A DNA stretch of 19,418 nucleotides from NCBI GenBank assembly GCA_049688015.1, contig JBAVJZ010000146.1:1-19418 (forward strand), in the 5' to 3' direction. Of the stretch, positions 1 through 7,888 are shown one piece after another. How positions within the stretch are numbered: position 1 is the stretch's first letter; each line of letters opens with the position of its first letter. The notes under the pieces were generated by a model. It was not told the origin of the DNA. It saw only the letters and a program-made list of their open reading frames with translations, and ran no database searches. Origin of the DNA: CSP1-8 sp049688015 (lineage in GTDB: Bacteria; Desulfobacterota; Deferrimicrobia; Deferrimicrobiales; Deferrimicrobiaceae). Made by a program: the position numbers and the translations under genes.

Positions 1-873
1 GCGCACCAGCTCCTGCACGCTCTTGAATTTTCTCTCGTCCCGGATCCGGTCCCGGAAATACACGGCGATTTTCTCTCCATAGATGTCCCGGTGGAAGTCC
101 ATCACGTGGACCTCGAGGCAGAGGGAATTCTCGCCGAACGTCGGATTGAACCCCATGCTGGCAACCGATCGGTGCAGGATACCCCCGACCTCCGCCTCCA
201 CAACATAGACGCCGGGGAGAGGTACCAGCTCCTGGGAGAACCGTATATTCGCGGTCGGGAACCCCATGTTTTTCCCCCGTCCCGCCCCCGTCACCACCGG
301 TCCCGACATCCGGTAGGGACAGCACAGAAGCTCTTCCGCTTCACGAACCCGGCCGGCCAGCAGGAGGTCCCGAATGCGGGTCGAGCTGACGATCAGACCG
401 CCCCGGAGGAGGGGAGGGACCACGTCCACCTCGAACCCGAGCTCCTGCCCGATCTCGGCGAGCATCGCGGGGGATCCGGTCCGGTTCCTCCCGAACGTGA
501 AGTCGTAGCCGACCGTCACCCACCGGGGCCGAAACCTAAGCGCAAGAATCTGACGGGCGAATTCGTCCGGCCGCATGCTCCCGATGGCGCTGTCGAAGGA
601 TTCGACCACGAGCACGTCGATGCCCGTTTGTGCGATGAGATCGGCCTTCTCCTCCTCCCCCGTGATTTCGTAGAATCGGGCGCCCGGGGAAAAGAAGCGG
701 ACGGGGTGCGGGATGAACGTGAGGGCCACGGCGATCGTTCCCTCCTCGCGCCCCCGGGCAACAGTTCGCCGCAGCAGTTCGCGGTGCCCCAGGTGCACCC
801 CGTCGAAGTTCCCCACCGTGAGGGAGACGCCCGTTTCGGAGGTGAATGCGGAGGAACCGCGGACCACGATCAT
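1..873 (-). CDS. ribF: Bifunctional riboflavin kinase / FAD synthetase (RibF), 3' end cut by window edge
   Basis: The enzyme phosphorylates riboflavin to FMN and adenylylates FMN to FAD in the cytoplasm. The frame is open from an ATG at 873 to the left edge, giving 291 residues; the family is usually about 305-320 aa, so only a short C-terminal tail is missing. The N-terminal nucleotidyltransferase domain shows GNFDGVHLGH (residues 21-30), a PHP motif after the next strand, a Y-D-F-T-F-G-R-N-R-T-G stretch and S-S-T-R-I-R. The C-terminal kinase domain begins near a G-A-G-R-G-K-N-M-G-F-P-T-A-N segment, the riboflavin kinase signature. The start is chosen because AAGGAG lies about 7 nt upstream and the protein begins shortly before the first strand. 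It is divergent from lptF across an AT-rich gap. Confidence 0.93.
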   Translation of the reverse strand, partial: MIVVRGSSAFTSETGVSLTVGNFDGVHLGHRELLRRTVARGREEGTIAVALTFIPHPVRFFSPGARFYEITGEEEKADLIAQTGIDVLVVESFDSAIGSMRPDEFARQILALRFRPRWVTVGYDFTFGRNRTGSPAMLAEIGQELGFEVDVVPPLLRGGLIVSSTRIRDLLLAGRVREAEELLCCPYRMSGPVVTGAGRGKNMGFPTANIRFSQELVPLPGVYVVEAEVGGILHRSVASMGFNPTFGENSLCLEVHVMDFHRDIYGEKIAVYFRDRIRDERKFKSVQELVR

Positions 874-1082
874 CCGTCAAGCTCCTTGCTCCTGGCCAAC
901 CCGCCCTCTCTTTCCGCGCCCGCCGGCAATAAAATCTCTCAATTATTATGATACTATACACAGATTCCACCGTTTTTCCCGATTTATCAAGGCTTGGTTC
1001 CCGAAGGCCGTATCCGGCACCTGCGTACTACCGGTCAGCCGGGGAAGGAGCGGGTCGGAGGGAAGGAGGATAAACCCAGGCG
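874..1082. promoter_or_regulatory. Divergent intergenic region between ribF and lptF
   Basis: This 209-bp non-coding stretch separates two genes transcribed away from each other, so it should hold a promoter for each. A conspicuously AT-rich core lies at about 928-962 in otherwise GC-rich DNA. On the plus strand it offers TATGAT (947-952) and TATACA (955-960) as -10-like hexamers, and on the minus strand TATAGT, but none has a convincing -35 at 16-18 bp. No sigma-54 type GG-N10-GC element was found. AAGGAGG lies about 13 nt before the lptF start, somewhat far for a ribosome binding site. The role is inferred from gene orientation and base composition; exact promoters are not assigned. Confidence 0.5.
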
Positions 1083-2216
1083 ATGAAAATCATCCATCGA
1101 TACGTCCTGTTCGAAATCACAGGACCCTATCTCATCGCCCTTTTCACCTTCACGCTCGTGACCTTGCTGCACCGATTCTCCCGTCTCTCCGATCTCGTGG
1201 TCGCCAAGGGCGTTCCCTCCCCGCTCGTGGGGAAGCTGCTGCTTTCCCTTCTTCCCCGGTTCCTCGAAATCACCCTCCCGGCCGCCCTCCTCCTTGCCGT
1301 CCTCCTGTCCCTCGGACGGCTCGGGGCCGACTCGGAAACGACCGCCCTGAGCACGGCGGGAGTGGGAATGCGCGGCCTGGTCCTCCCGGTTCTCCTGCTC
1401 AGCATGGTGACGTTCCTGGCGAATCTCTTCATCGGATGGGCCGGAATTCCCTGGGGACAGCGGATCCTCACGGATTCGATCACCCGCATCGTCTCGGTCC
1501 GCGCCGGCGCCGGGGTCGAAGAACACGTCTTCCGGGAAGTGGCCCCCGATGTCCTGCTCTACCCCGACCGGGTATCGCCCGACGGCACCGGGATGACCGG
1601 GGTCTTTCTCTCCCAGAGGGTGGAAGGCAAGGACCCCCTGCTCGTCTTTGCCAGGGAGGGGAGGTTTCTGCCGGAAAGCCCCCACAGGGCCGCGGGGCTT
1701 CTCCTCACGGACGGGACCATCCACCACGACGACAAGAAGACGGACGCGTACCGGATCGCCTCGTTCCGGGAGATGGAATTCTACCTCCCCAGGAAAAACG
1801 TCGAAGCCGGCGACCGGGGCGGTCCCAATTACCTCACCCTGCCGGAGCTGGCACGAAAGATCTCCGAAACGGGGGGAACAGGGTCCGCGTCGACCTACCG
1901 GTACCACTTCCACCGACGTCTCTCGCTTGCGGTCTCCTGCCTGGCGTTCGGTCTCCTCGCATTACCGTTGGGGCATTCGCAGCGCGTTCGCGGGAAATCC
2001 CCCGCACTCGCCCTTACCCTTGCCGTCATCCTCTTCTACTACCTGTTTCTCGCCGCTGCGGGGGCGCTCGAGTCGTTCTCGCCCGAGCTCATGACGCTGC
2101 TTCTCTGGGTCCCCAACTCCGCGGGGCTCGCGGCGGCATGCTGGCTCATCTGGCGATCCGAGTCCCGCCTGATATTCCTCCCTGATCTGTTCGGACGTTT
2201 CGAAAGGAAGAAATGA
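1083..2216 (+). CDS. lptF: LPS export ABC transporter permease LptF (YjgP/YjgQ family)
   Basis: LptF and LptG form the inner-membrane permease of the LptB2FG transporter, which extracts LPS and passes it to LptC and LptA. The 377-aa product has the family architecture: hydrophobic segments near residues 13-30, 58-80 and 99-120, a large soluble periplasmic beta-rich section (about 125-275), then three more membrane segments to about residue 360. An E-T-T-A-L-S-T-A-G-V-G motif after the second membrane segment matches the conserved cytoplasmic loop of the family. Its TGA overlaps the lptG ATG (ATGA), so the two are translationally coupled. Assignment to LptF rather than LptG rests on order and is less certain than family membership. 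The cognate lptB, lptA and lptC are in the same window on the other strand. Confidence 0.88.
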   Translation: MKIIHRYVLFEITGPYLIALFTFTLVTLLHRFSRLSDLVVAKGVPSPLVGKLLLSLLPRFLEITLPAALLLAVLLSLGRLGADSETTALSTAGVGMRGLVLPVLLLSMVTFLANLFIGWAGIPWGQRILTDSITRIVSVRAGAGVEEHVFREVAPDVLLYPDRVSPDGTGMTGVFLSQRVEGKDPLLVFAREGRFLPESPHRAAGLLLTDGTIHHDDKKTDAYRIASFREMEFYLPRKNVEAGDRGGPNYLTLPELARKISETGGTGSASTYRYHFHRRLSLAVSCLAFGLLALPLGHSQRVRGKSPALALTLAVILFYYLFLAAAGALESFSPELMTLLLWVPNSAGLAAACWLIWRSESRLIFLPDLFGRFERKK

Positions 2217-3289
2217 CGATCATCACCCGCTACCTTCTCCGGGAATTCTCCCGGATCGCCGTGGCGACGATCGGGGGGTTCCTGGTCCTTTTCATGGTGA
2301 TCGACTTCGTCGAACGGGCCGATGAATTCCTGAAATACAAGACCTCCGCGGTAGAGGTGTTCCGATACTACCTGTACAGCGCGCCGCACATCTTCCTCCT
2401 GACGTCCCCCGTGGCGGTCCTCCTTGCGGTGCTGATCACCGTCTCCCTGCGGGCGAGAGCCAACGAGTTCACCGCCATCTTCTCCGGCGGCATCAGCATC
2501 TGGAGGGCCTGCGCCCCGATTCTCGCGGGATGCGCGGTCATTTCCGCCCTCTCCCTGGCGGGTTCGGAATTCCTCGTTCCCCGGACGAACCGCAAGGCCA
2601 GGGAAATCGTACAGTTCACGGTGGCGCCCGGGAAGGTCGCCGCCCAGTTCTCGCTGAACCGGTACTGGATTCGCGGGGAGAACGGAATCCTCTCCGCCCA
2701 GGTGGTCGATCCCCGGAAACGGGAATTGTCCGGGTTCCAGTACCTCGAGCTGGACAAGGATTTCCGGCTCGTCCGGCGTATCGACGCCCGATCGGCAACG
2801 TACCAGGAGGACGGGGGCTGGGTGCTGCGCGAGGGTACCGAACGGGATTTTCCCGGCCATCCCGGGGTCGAACGCTTCACCGAGAGAACGTTCGCTTTCC
2901 CGGATTCCCTCCTCCCGTTCCTGGAGGGGGAAGCGCCGCCGGAAGAGATGACATTTTCCAGGCTTTCCAGCTACATACGGGATTCCCTCGCACGCGGGTA
3001 CGATGTGCGCCGATACGAGGTGGACCTGTACGCCAAGCTTTCCTACCCGCTGCTGAACGTCGTCATCAGCCTGGTCGCCATTCCCTTCGCCCTGCGGTCC
3101 CCCCGGTCGGGGGGAGTGTGGAGAAGCATCGGGGCGGGGATGTTCATCGGCTTCGTATGCTGGATCGTGCTTTCGATATCCCTTTCGCTGGGAAAGAAAG
3201 GGCTTCTCCCACCTCTTCTGGCGGCCTGGCTCCCGGACCTGGCGATCGCCTCCGCCGGGGTGTACCTGTTCCGGGGGACAAGACGGTAG
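2213..3289 (+). CDS. lptG: LPS export ABC transporter permease LptG (YjgP/YjgQ family)
   Basis: This is the second permease half of the LPS exporter in the inner membrane. The 358-aa protein has the same plan as the preceding gene: N-terminal membrane segments at about 10-30, 55-80 and 100-122, a periplasmic jellyroll-like section, and three C-terminal membrane segments ending near residue 355. R-A-N-E-F-T-A-I-F-S-G-G-I-S after the second segment corresponds to the conserved loop that contacts LptB. The ATG is embedded in the lptF stop. The gene ends with TAG only 10 bp from the stop codon of the oppositely transcribed ahcY. No obvious hairpin-plus-T terminator is present between them, so the transcripts probably overlap. 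Confidence 0.88.
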   Translation: MTIITRYLLREFSRIAVATIGGFLVLFMVIDFVERADEFLKYKTSAVEVFRYYLYSAPHIFLLTSPVAVLLAVLITVSLRARANEFTAIFSGGISIWRACAPILAGCAVISALSLAGSEFLVPRTNRKAREIVQFTVAPGKVAAQFSLNRYWIRGENGILSAQVVDPRKRELSGFQYLELDKDFRLVRRIDARSATYQEDGGWVLREGTERDFPGHPGVERFTERTFAFPDSLLPFLEGEAPPEEMTFSRLSSYIRDSLARGYDVRRYEVDLYAKLSYPLLNVVISLVAIPFALRSPRSGGVWRSIGAGMFIGFVCWIVLSISLSLGKKGLLPPLLAAWLPDLAIASAGVYLFRGTRR

Positions 3290-3299
3290 AAAACGACCC

Positions 3300-4568
3300 T
3301 CAGGTCCCCATCTCCCACGAGGCAAGGTACTTCTTCTGCTCCGGCGTGAGGCGGTCGATCCTGGCGCCGATGGCCGCAAGCTTCAGTCTCGCGATCTCCC
3401 GGTCGATCTCCTCGGGTATCGCGTATACGACGTTCTCCATCTTCTCCCTGTTCCGGACAAGAAACTCCACGCCGAGCGCCTGGTTGGCGAAGCTCATGTC
3501 CATTACGTTCGACGGGTGCCCTTCCGCGGAGGAAAGGTTGATGAGCCTCCCTTCCGCAAGAAGGTAAAGCACCCTCCCGTCGCGCATCCGGTACTCCTCG
3601 ACGAAGGGCCGCACGGTGCGGATCGACCTGGCCATCCCCGCCAGGGAGGGGATGTCGATCTCCACGTTGAAATGCCCGGAATTGCAAAGGATCGCCCCAG
3701 CCTTCATCTTGCGGAAGTGCTCCTCCCGCAACACGTGGATGTTTCCCGTGAGAGTGCAGAAGAAGTCGCCCCTCGGCGCCGCATCGCTCATCGAGGAGAC
3801 CTCGAACCCGTCCATGACCGCCTCGAGCGCAGCGAGGGGGTCTACCTCGGTGACGAGGACTCTTGCCCCCATTCCCCGGGCACGCATCGCCAGCCCGCGT
3901 CCGCACCACCCGTACCCGGCCACCACGAAGCAGGCCCCCGCCAGCAACCGGTTGGTCGCCCGGAGGATGCCGTCGATCGTGGACTGCCCCGTCCCGTACC
4001 GGTTATCGAAAAAGTGCTTGGTCTTCGCCTCGTTCACCGCCACGATGGGGTAGCGAAGCACCCCCTTGTTCGCCATGGCGCGCAGGCGGATGACGCCGGT
4101 CGTCGTCTCCTCGGTGCCCCCCACGACGCTCTTCAGATATTCTTTCCGTTTCGTGTGGATCACGGAGACCAGGTCGGCGCCGTCGTCCATCGTCACGTGG
4201 GGCTTTACCGACAACGCCTGGAGAATGTGACCGTAATAGGTCTTCCGGTTCTCGCCCTTGACGGCATAGACGGATATGCCGTCGTCCGCCACGAGCGCGG
4301 CGGCGGCGTCGTCCTGCGTGGAGAGGGGGTTGGAGCCGCACAAGGCAACCTTCGCGCCCCCCGCAGCGAGCACCTGCATGAGGGCCGCCGTTTCGGTGGT
4401 TACGTGAAGGCAGGCGGCGATCCGCGTCCCCTTGAGCGGCTTTTCCTTCGCGAACCGTTCCCCGATGGAGCGGAGAACGGGCATCTCCCTCTTTGCCCAC
4501 TCGATGCGTCCTCGTCCTGCCCGAGCAAGGCGCCTGTCCCTGATGTCGAATGGTTTGCCGCGGGCCAT
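3300..4568 (-). CDS. ahcY: Adenosylhomocysteinase (S-adenosyl-L-homocysteine hydrolase), short form
   Basis: This NAD-dependent cytoplasmic enzyme splits SAH into adenosine and homocysteine, removing the product inhibitor of methyltransferases. From the chosen ATG it is 422 aa, matching the short bacterial/archaeal form that lacks the ~40-residue insertion of the long enzymes. Visible motifs are H-V-T-T-E-T-A (55-61), N-E-A-K-T-K-H-F-F-D-N (179-189, catalytic Lys and Asp), the NAD-binding glycine loop G-Y-G-W-C-G-R-G (218-225) and S-A-E-G-H-P-S-N (347-354). The C-terminus ends L-A-S-W-E-M-G-T rather than with the K-P-x-x-Y-R-Y tail of long forms. A TTG nine codons upstream is in frame, but the ATG at 4568 has AAGGGGG about 8 nt before it and is preferred. 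It follows metK by 33 nt. Confidence 0.93.
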   Translation of the reverse strand: MARGKPFDIRDRRLARAGRGRIEWAKREMPVLRSIGERFAKEKPLKGTRIAACLHVTTETAALMQVLAAGGAKVALCGSNPLSTQDDAAAALVADDGISVYAVKGENRKTYYGHILQALSVKPHVTMDDGADLVSVIHTKRKEYLKSVVGGTEETTTGVIRLRAMANKGVLRYPIVAVNEAKTKHFFDNRYGTGQSTIDGILRATNRLLAGACFVVAGYGWCGRGLAMRARGMGARVLVTEVDPLAALEAVMDGFEVSSMSDAAPRGDFFCTLTGNIHVLREEHFRKMKAGAILCNSGHFNVEIDIPSLAGMARSIRTVRPFVEEYRMRDGRVLYLLAEGRLINLSSAEGHPSNVMDMSFANQALGVEFLVRNREKMENVVYAIPEEIDREIARLKLAAIGARIDRLTPEQKKYLASWEMGT

Positions 4569-4601
4569 GATCCTGTCCCCCTTTCTGTTTTCCAAGGCAA
4601 A

Positions 4602-5759
4602 TTAGAGGCCCGCGGACTTGCGCAGCGCCTTCACCTTGTCTGTCCTCTCCCACGTGAACTCCGGCAGCTCCCGTCCGAAATGGCCCAGGGCCGCGGTCTT
4701 CCGGTAGATCGGCCTGAGGAGGTTGAGGGCCCGGATGATCTTGGCGGGCCTCAGGTCGAACGTCTCGCGCACCGCCCGCTCGATCCTTTCCGGGGAAACG
4801 CTGGCCGTGCCGAAGGTGTCCACCATGACGGACACGGGCTCCGCCACGCCGATGGCATAGGCAAGCTGGAGCTCGCATTTCGCCGCCAGCCCCGCGGCAA
4901 CGATGTTCTTCGCCACGTGCCGGGCCATGTACGCGGCGCTCCTGTCGACCTTGGAGGGGTCCTTTCCGGAGAACGCCCCCCCGCCATGGCGGCTGTACCC
5001 GCCGTACGTGTCGACGATGATCTTCCGTCCCGTCAGCCCCGTGTCGCCGTGGGGTCCTCCGACGACGAACCTCCCGGTGGGATTGATGTAGATCCTCGCC
5101 TTGCGGGACAGAAGATCCGCCGGGATGCTCTTCCGGATGACCTCCTCGAGGATTCCTTCGGTGAGCGTGGCCCTCTTCACGTCCCCCGCGTGCTGCGCCG
5201 AGCAGACGACCGCGGTCACCTCGCGCGGAACGCCGTCGACGTACCGTACGGTCACCTGGCTCTTCCCGTCGGGCCGAAGCCACGGCAACACCTTCTTCTC
5301 CCTCGCCTCGGTCAGTCGCCCGCATATCCGGTGGGCGAACGCGATCGACATCGGCATCAATTCCTTCGTATCGTTGCACGCGTACCCGAACATCATCCCC
5401 TGGTCGCCGGCTCCCTGCTTCTCGGCCGCCCCCCGGTCGACTCCCCGGGCGATGTCGGGAGACTGCCTGTCGACCGCCGTCACGACAGCGCAGTTGTTCG
5501 CGTCGAACCCCTTCGTGTTCTCCGTATACCCGATGGCGGTGATGGTCTGGCGGACCAGGGCGGGGATGTCGATCAGGGCGTTCGTAGTGATCTCCCCGGC
5601 CACGATGACGAGACCGGTCGTCACCATCGTCTCGCAGGCCACTCTCCCCCGGGGATCCTTCCGGATGATCTCGTCGAGAATCGCGTCGGAAATCTGGTCC
5701 GCAACCTTGTCGGGATGGCCTCCCGTTACCGATTCCGAGGTGAAAAGATACTCTCCCAT
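4602..5759 (-). CDS. metK: S-adenosylmethionine synthase (methionine adenosyltransferase)
   Basis: MetK makes SAM from methionine and ATP. The 385-aa length equals the bacterial norm. Conserved stretches include F-T-S-E-S-V near the N-terminus, G-H-P-D-K (14-18), G-A-G-D-Q-G-M-M-F-G-Y, G-L-T-G-R-K-I-I-V-D-T-Y-G-G and G-G-G-A-F-S-G-K-D-P-S-K-V-D-R-S-A-A-Y. One departure stands out: residue 13, normally Glu just before GHPDK (E. coli S-V-S-E-G-H-P-D-K), is Gly (codon GGA). The remaining catalytic residues are intact, so the enzyme is probably active. CAGGAG lies 8 nt before the ATG. It is downstream of ptsI by 46 nt with its own promoter candidate and upstream of ahcY, together forming a SAM-cycle pair. 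Confidence 0.96.
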   Translation of the reverse strand: MGEYLFTSESVTGGHPDKVADQISDAILDEIIRKDPRGRVACETMVTTGLVIVAGEITTNALIDIPALVRQTITAIGYTENTKGFDANNCAVVTAVDRQSPDIARGVDRGAAEKQGAGDQGMMFGYACNDTKELMPMSIAFAHRICGRLTEAREKKVLPWLRPDGKSQVTVRYVDGVPREVTAVVCSAQHAGDVKRATLTEGILEEVIRKSIPADLLSRKARIYINPTGRFVVGGPHGDTGLTGRKIIVDTYGGYSRHGGGAFSGKDPSKVDRSAAYMARHVAKNIVAAGLAAKCELQLAYAIGVAEPVSVMVDTFGTASVSPERIERAVRETFDLRPAKIIRALNLLRPIYRKTAALGHFGRELPEFTWERTDKVKALRKSAGL

Positions 5760-5797
5760 GTCGCAGGACTCCTGTAGGGAAAATGTAAGCCGGGCGA

Positions 5798-5826
5798 ATT
5801 ATACTTCAGAAACGTTCTTCCGGGAA
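5798..5826 (-). promoter_or_regulatory. Candidate sigma-70 promoter for metK-ahcY
   Basis: On the minus strand a perfect TATAAT -10 hexamer (5798-5803) lies in the short ptsI-metK gap. A TTCCCG hexamer (5821-5826) sits exactly 17 bp upstream as a weak -35 (3 of 6 matches). Transcription would start about 50 nt... within the gap, roughly 30 nt before the metK ATG. The -35 lies in the last codons of ptsI. This would let the SAM genes be expressed independently of the PTS genes above them. It is a sequence-based prediction only. Confidence 0.5.
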
Positions 5827-7569
5827 TAGCTCTACCAGCTTTTTCATCAGATTCCCGGCGATATCGGCCGCGGTGGGATGGACAAGAAGCTCTGCCACAA
5901 ATTCCCGCGCCTCGTACGCGACCGATTTCCGGAGGATCCTCTTCACGCGCGGGATGGAGGTCGCGTTCATGCTCCACTCGTCCACCCCCAGCCCGAGAAG
6001 GACGTAGGCATAGAGAGGCTCGCCCGCCATCTCGCCGCACATGGCTACCGGGATTCCCGCATCATGCCCCCCTTCGACGACCCGGCGGATCAGCCGCAGG
6101 ATCGCCGGATGCAGCGGCTCGTAGAGGTACGAGACATGCTCGTTCACCCGGTCGATGGCGAGAACGTACTGGATGAGGTCGTTCGTTCCGATGCTGAAGA
6201 AGTCCACCTCCCTTGCCAGCTGGTCTGCGATGATCGCCGCCGAAGGAATCTCCACCATGATTCCCACGCGCATGTTGCGGTCGTACGAAATACGTCTCTT
6301 CCTCAGTTCCGACCGCGCTTCCTCGACGACCGCGAGAGCGGTGCGCAATTCGCCGACCCCGGAGATCATGGGGAACATCATCTTGACCTGGCCGTGCGAA
6401 GAGGCGCGCAGGATGGCCCGAATCTGCTGCTTGAAGATGTCCCGCTCCCGAAGGCAAAACCGGATCGCCCGCAGCCCCATTGCGGGGTTCATCTCCTCGG
6501 CCAGTTCGAGCTGCGACACGAATTTGTCTCCCCCCAGGTCGAGGGTCCGGATCGTGACGGGTTGGCGGCCGAACTTCTCCGCGATGCGACGGTAGGTCTG
6601 GAAGTGCTCCTCCTCCGAAGGGAGGTCCTTGCGGTTCATGTACAGAAATTCGGTCCGGTACAACCCCACGCCGAGCGCCCCGCTTCGCAAAGCCACATCC
6701 GCCTCCTCGGAAAACTCGATGTTCGCGAGAAGCTTGAGCGTCTTCCCGTCCTTCGTGATGGCGGGGAGCTTGGCGAACTTCGCAAGGTCCCGGATGCGGA
6801 GTGCGTACGCCTTCTGCTTATCCGTGTATTCCTTCAGCGCCTCGGGGGTGGGGTGCAGGATCACGACTCCCTCCTCCCCGTCGACGACGACCGTCTCGTT
6901 TTCCGCGAATTCCACCGTCACGCGCTCGAGCCCCACCACGGCGGGGGTGCCGAGAGAGCGGGCGGTGATCGCCGTGTGCGAGGTTTTGCTCCCCACGTCG
7001 GTCGCGAAGCCCAGAACCGGACTTTTCAGTATCTGCGCCGTATCGGCCGGGGAGAGGTCGTGCGCGATCACCACCACCGGTTCCTTGATGGAGACTACCG
7101 ATTCCATGGTGCGGCCGGCCAGGTTCTCGAGAACCCGGTGGCCGATCTGCCGAAGGTCCTGTCCCCGCTCCCGCAGGTACTTGTCCTCGATGCGGTGGAA
7201 CGTCTCGAGCAGGTTCTGCAATACCTTGTTGAACGCCCAGTCCGCCTTGAACCGGTTTTCGTGTATGAGACGGACCGTCTGGTCGACCAGCATCGAGTCA
7301 TCGAGAAGGGCGAGGTGGACGGAGAGGATCTGGTAATGATCCGTGGACTGGTCCTTCACGCCGTCCCGGATCGACTGAATCTGCTCCTTGGAGCGAACCA
7401 CGGCCCGGAGGAACGCGGCGACCTCCTCGTCGATCTTGTCCCCGGGCACCGTCGAGTGGACGGACCGCGGGAGCGCACGGTTGACGAAGAACGCCTTCCC
7501 GATGGCAACGCCGGGGGAGGCGGGAATGCCCTGCATAATCTTCATCCGGGGACGCGCACTTTCGGACAA
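5806..7569 (-). CDS. ptsI: PTS enzyme I (phosphoenolpyruvate-protein phosphotransferase)
   Basis: Enzyme I takes phosphate from PEP and passes it to HPr, the entry step of the PTS relay in the cytoplasm. The 587-aa product has all three regions: an N-terminal HPr-binding helical domain, the swivelling phospho-His segment K-T-S-H-T-A-I-T-A-R-S (active His198), and the C-terminal PEP-binding barrel with L-Y-R-T-E-F-L-Y-M (303-311), G-T-N-D-L-I-Q-Y (461-468) and catalytic C511 in M-C-G-E-M-A-G-E. The start used is a TTG at 7569, placed 8 nt after a GGAGGAGGAG run; an ATG at 7545 (579 aa) is nearer the usual N-terminus but has no ribosome binding site. It begins 5 nt after the HPr stop, so the two are coupled. 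Confidence 0.95.
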   Translation of the reverse strand: MSESARPRMKIMQGIPASPGVAIGKAFFVNRALPRSVHSTVPGDKIDEEVAAFLRAVVRSKEQIQSIRDGVKDQSTDHYQILSVHLALLDDSMLVDQTVRLIHENRFKADWAFNKVLQNLLETFHRIEDKYLRERGQDLRQIGHRVLENLAGRTMESVVSIKEPVVVIAHDLSPADTAQILKSPVLGFATDVGSKTSHTAITARSLGTPAVVGLERVTVEFAENETVVVDGEEGVVILHPTPEALKEYTDKQKAYALRIRDLAKFAKLPAITKDGKTLKLLANIEFSEEADVALRSGALGVGLYRTEFLYMNRKDLPSEEEHFQTYRRIAEKFGRQPVTIRTLDLGGDKFVSQLELAEEMNPAMGLRAIRFCLRERDIFKQQIRAILRASSHGQVKMMFPMISGVGELRTALAVVEEARSELRKRRISYDRNMRVGIMVEIPSAAIIADQLAREVDFFSIGTNDLIQYVLAIDRVNEHVSYLYEPLHPAILRLIRRVVEGGHDAGIPVAMCGEMAGEPLYAYVLLGLGVDEWSMNATSIPRVKRILRKSVAYEAREFVAELLVHPTAADIAGNLMKKLVELFPEERF

Positions 7570-7574
7570 GGGAC

Positions 7575-7862
7575 CTACTCCTCCTCCTCGAATTTCTCCG
7601 CGATCAATCCTCCGATCGCATCCACGGCATCGTGGGCATCCGGCCCCACGGCGGACACCGATATGAGGGACTCCCGGTGTGCCGCGAGCATCAAAACCCC
7701 CATGATGCTCTTGCCGTTCACCTCCAATCCCTCCTTTTCCAGACGGATTTCCGAGGTGAACCGGTTGGCGAGACGGACGAGCTTCGCCGCGGCCCGGGCA
7801 TGCAGCCCCAGCTTGTTCACGATCTCGAACCGGCGTTCGACTTTCTGCGATTCCACAGCCAT
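7575..7862 (-). CDS. ptsH: HPr phosphocarrier protein (PTS), HprK-type with regulatory Ser
   Basis: HPr carries phosphate from enzyme I to the EIIA domains. From the ATG at 7862 it is 95 aa, slightly longer than the usual 85-90. The active-site segment N-K-L-G-L-H-A-R-A-A-A-K-L-V has His21, and V-N-G-K-S-I-M-G-V-L-M-L-A-A has Ser52, equivalent to the Ser46 phosphorylated by HPr kinase. Both sites being kept fits with hprK in the same gene run. An in-frame ATG at 7892 overlaps the EIID stop as ATGA and would add ten residues (T-A-E-G-D-G-K-G-D); it has no ribosome binding site of its own, whereas AAGG precedes the ATG at 7862. The C-terminal tail is acidic (F-E-E-E-E). Confidence 0.94.
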   Translation of the reverse strand: MAVESQKVERRFEIVNKLGLHARAAAKLVRLANRFTSEIRLEKEGLEVNGKSIMGVLMLAAHRESLISVSAVGPDAHDAVDAIGGLIAEKFEEEE

Positions 7863-7888
7863 ATCGCCTTTTCCGTCTCCTTCCGCCG

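Noticed and set aside
874..1082. Sigma-54 promoter in the ribF-lptF gap
   Set aside because: The GGCAC at about 1016-1020 lacks a GC pair at the required spacing, so it does not fit the -24/-12 consensus.
713..2185. A 490-codon plus-strand frame overlapping ribF, the intergenic gap and lptF
   Set aside because: It crosses a divergent promoter region and lies out of frame in lptF; the product is Arg/Pro-rich and unlike any protein family.
3516..5777. A very long open frame on the plus strand opposite ahcY and metK
   Set aside because: Its product is rich in Arg, Pro, Gly and His with no recognisable motif, and it mirrors the two well-supported minus-strand genes. Long antisense frames are expected in GC-rich coding DNA.
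5760..5805. SAM riboswitch upstream of metK
   Set aside because: The gap is only 46 nt, shorter than any known SAM riboswitch aptamer with expression platform, and is largely taken up by a promoter candidate.
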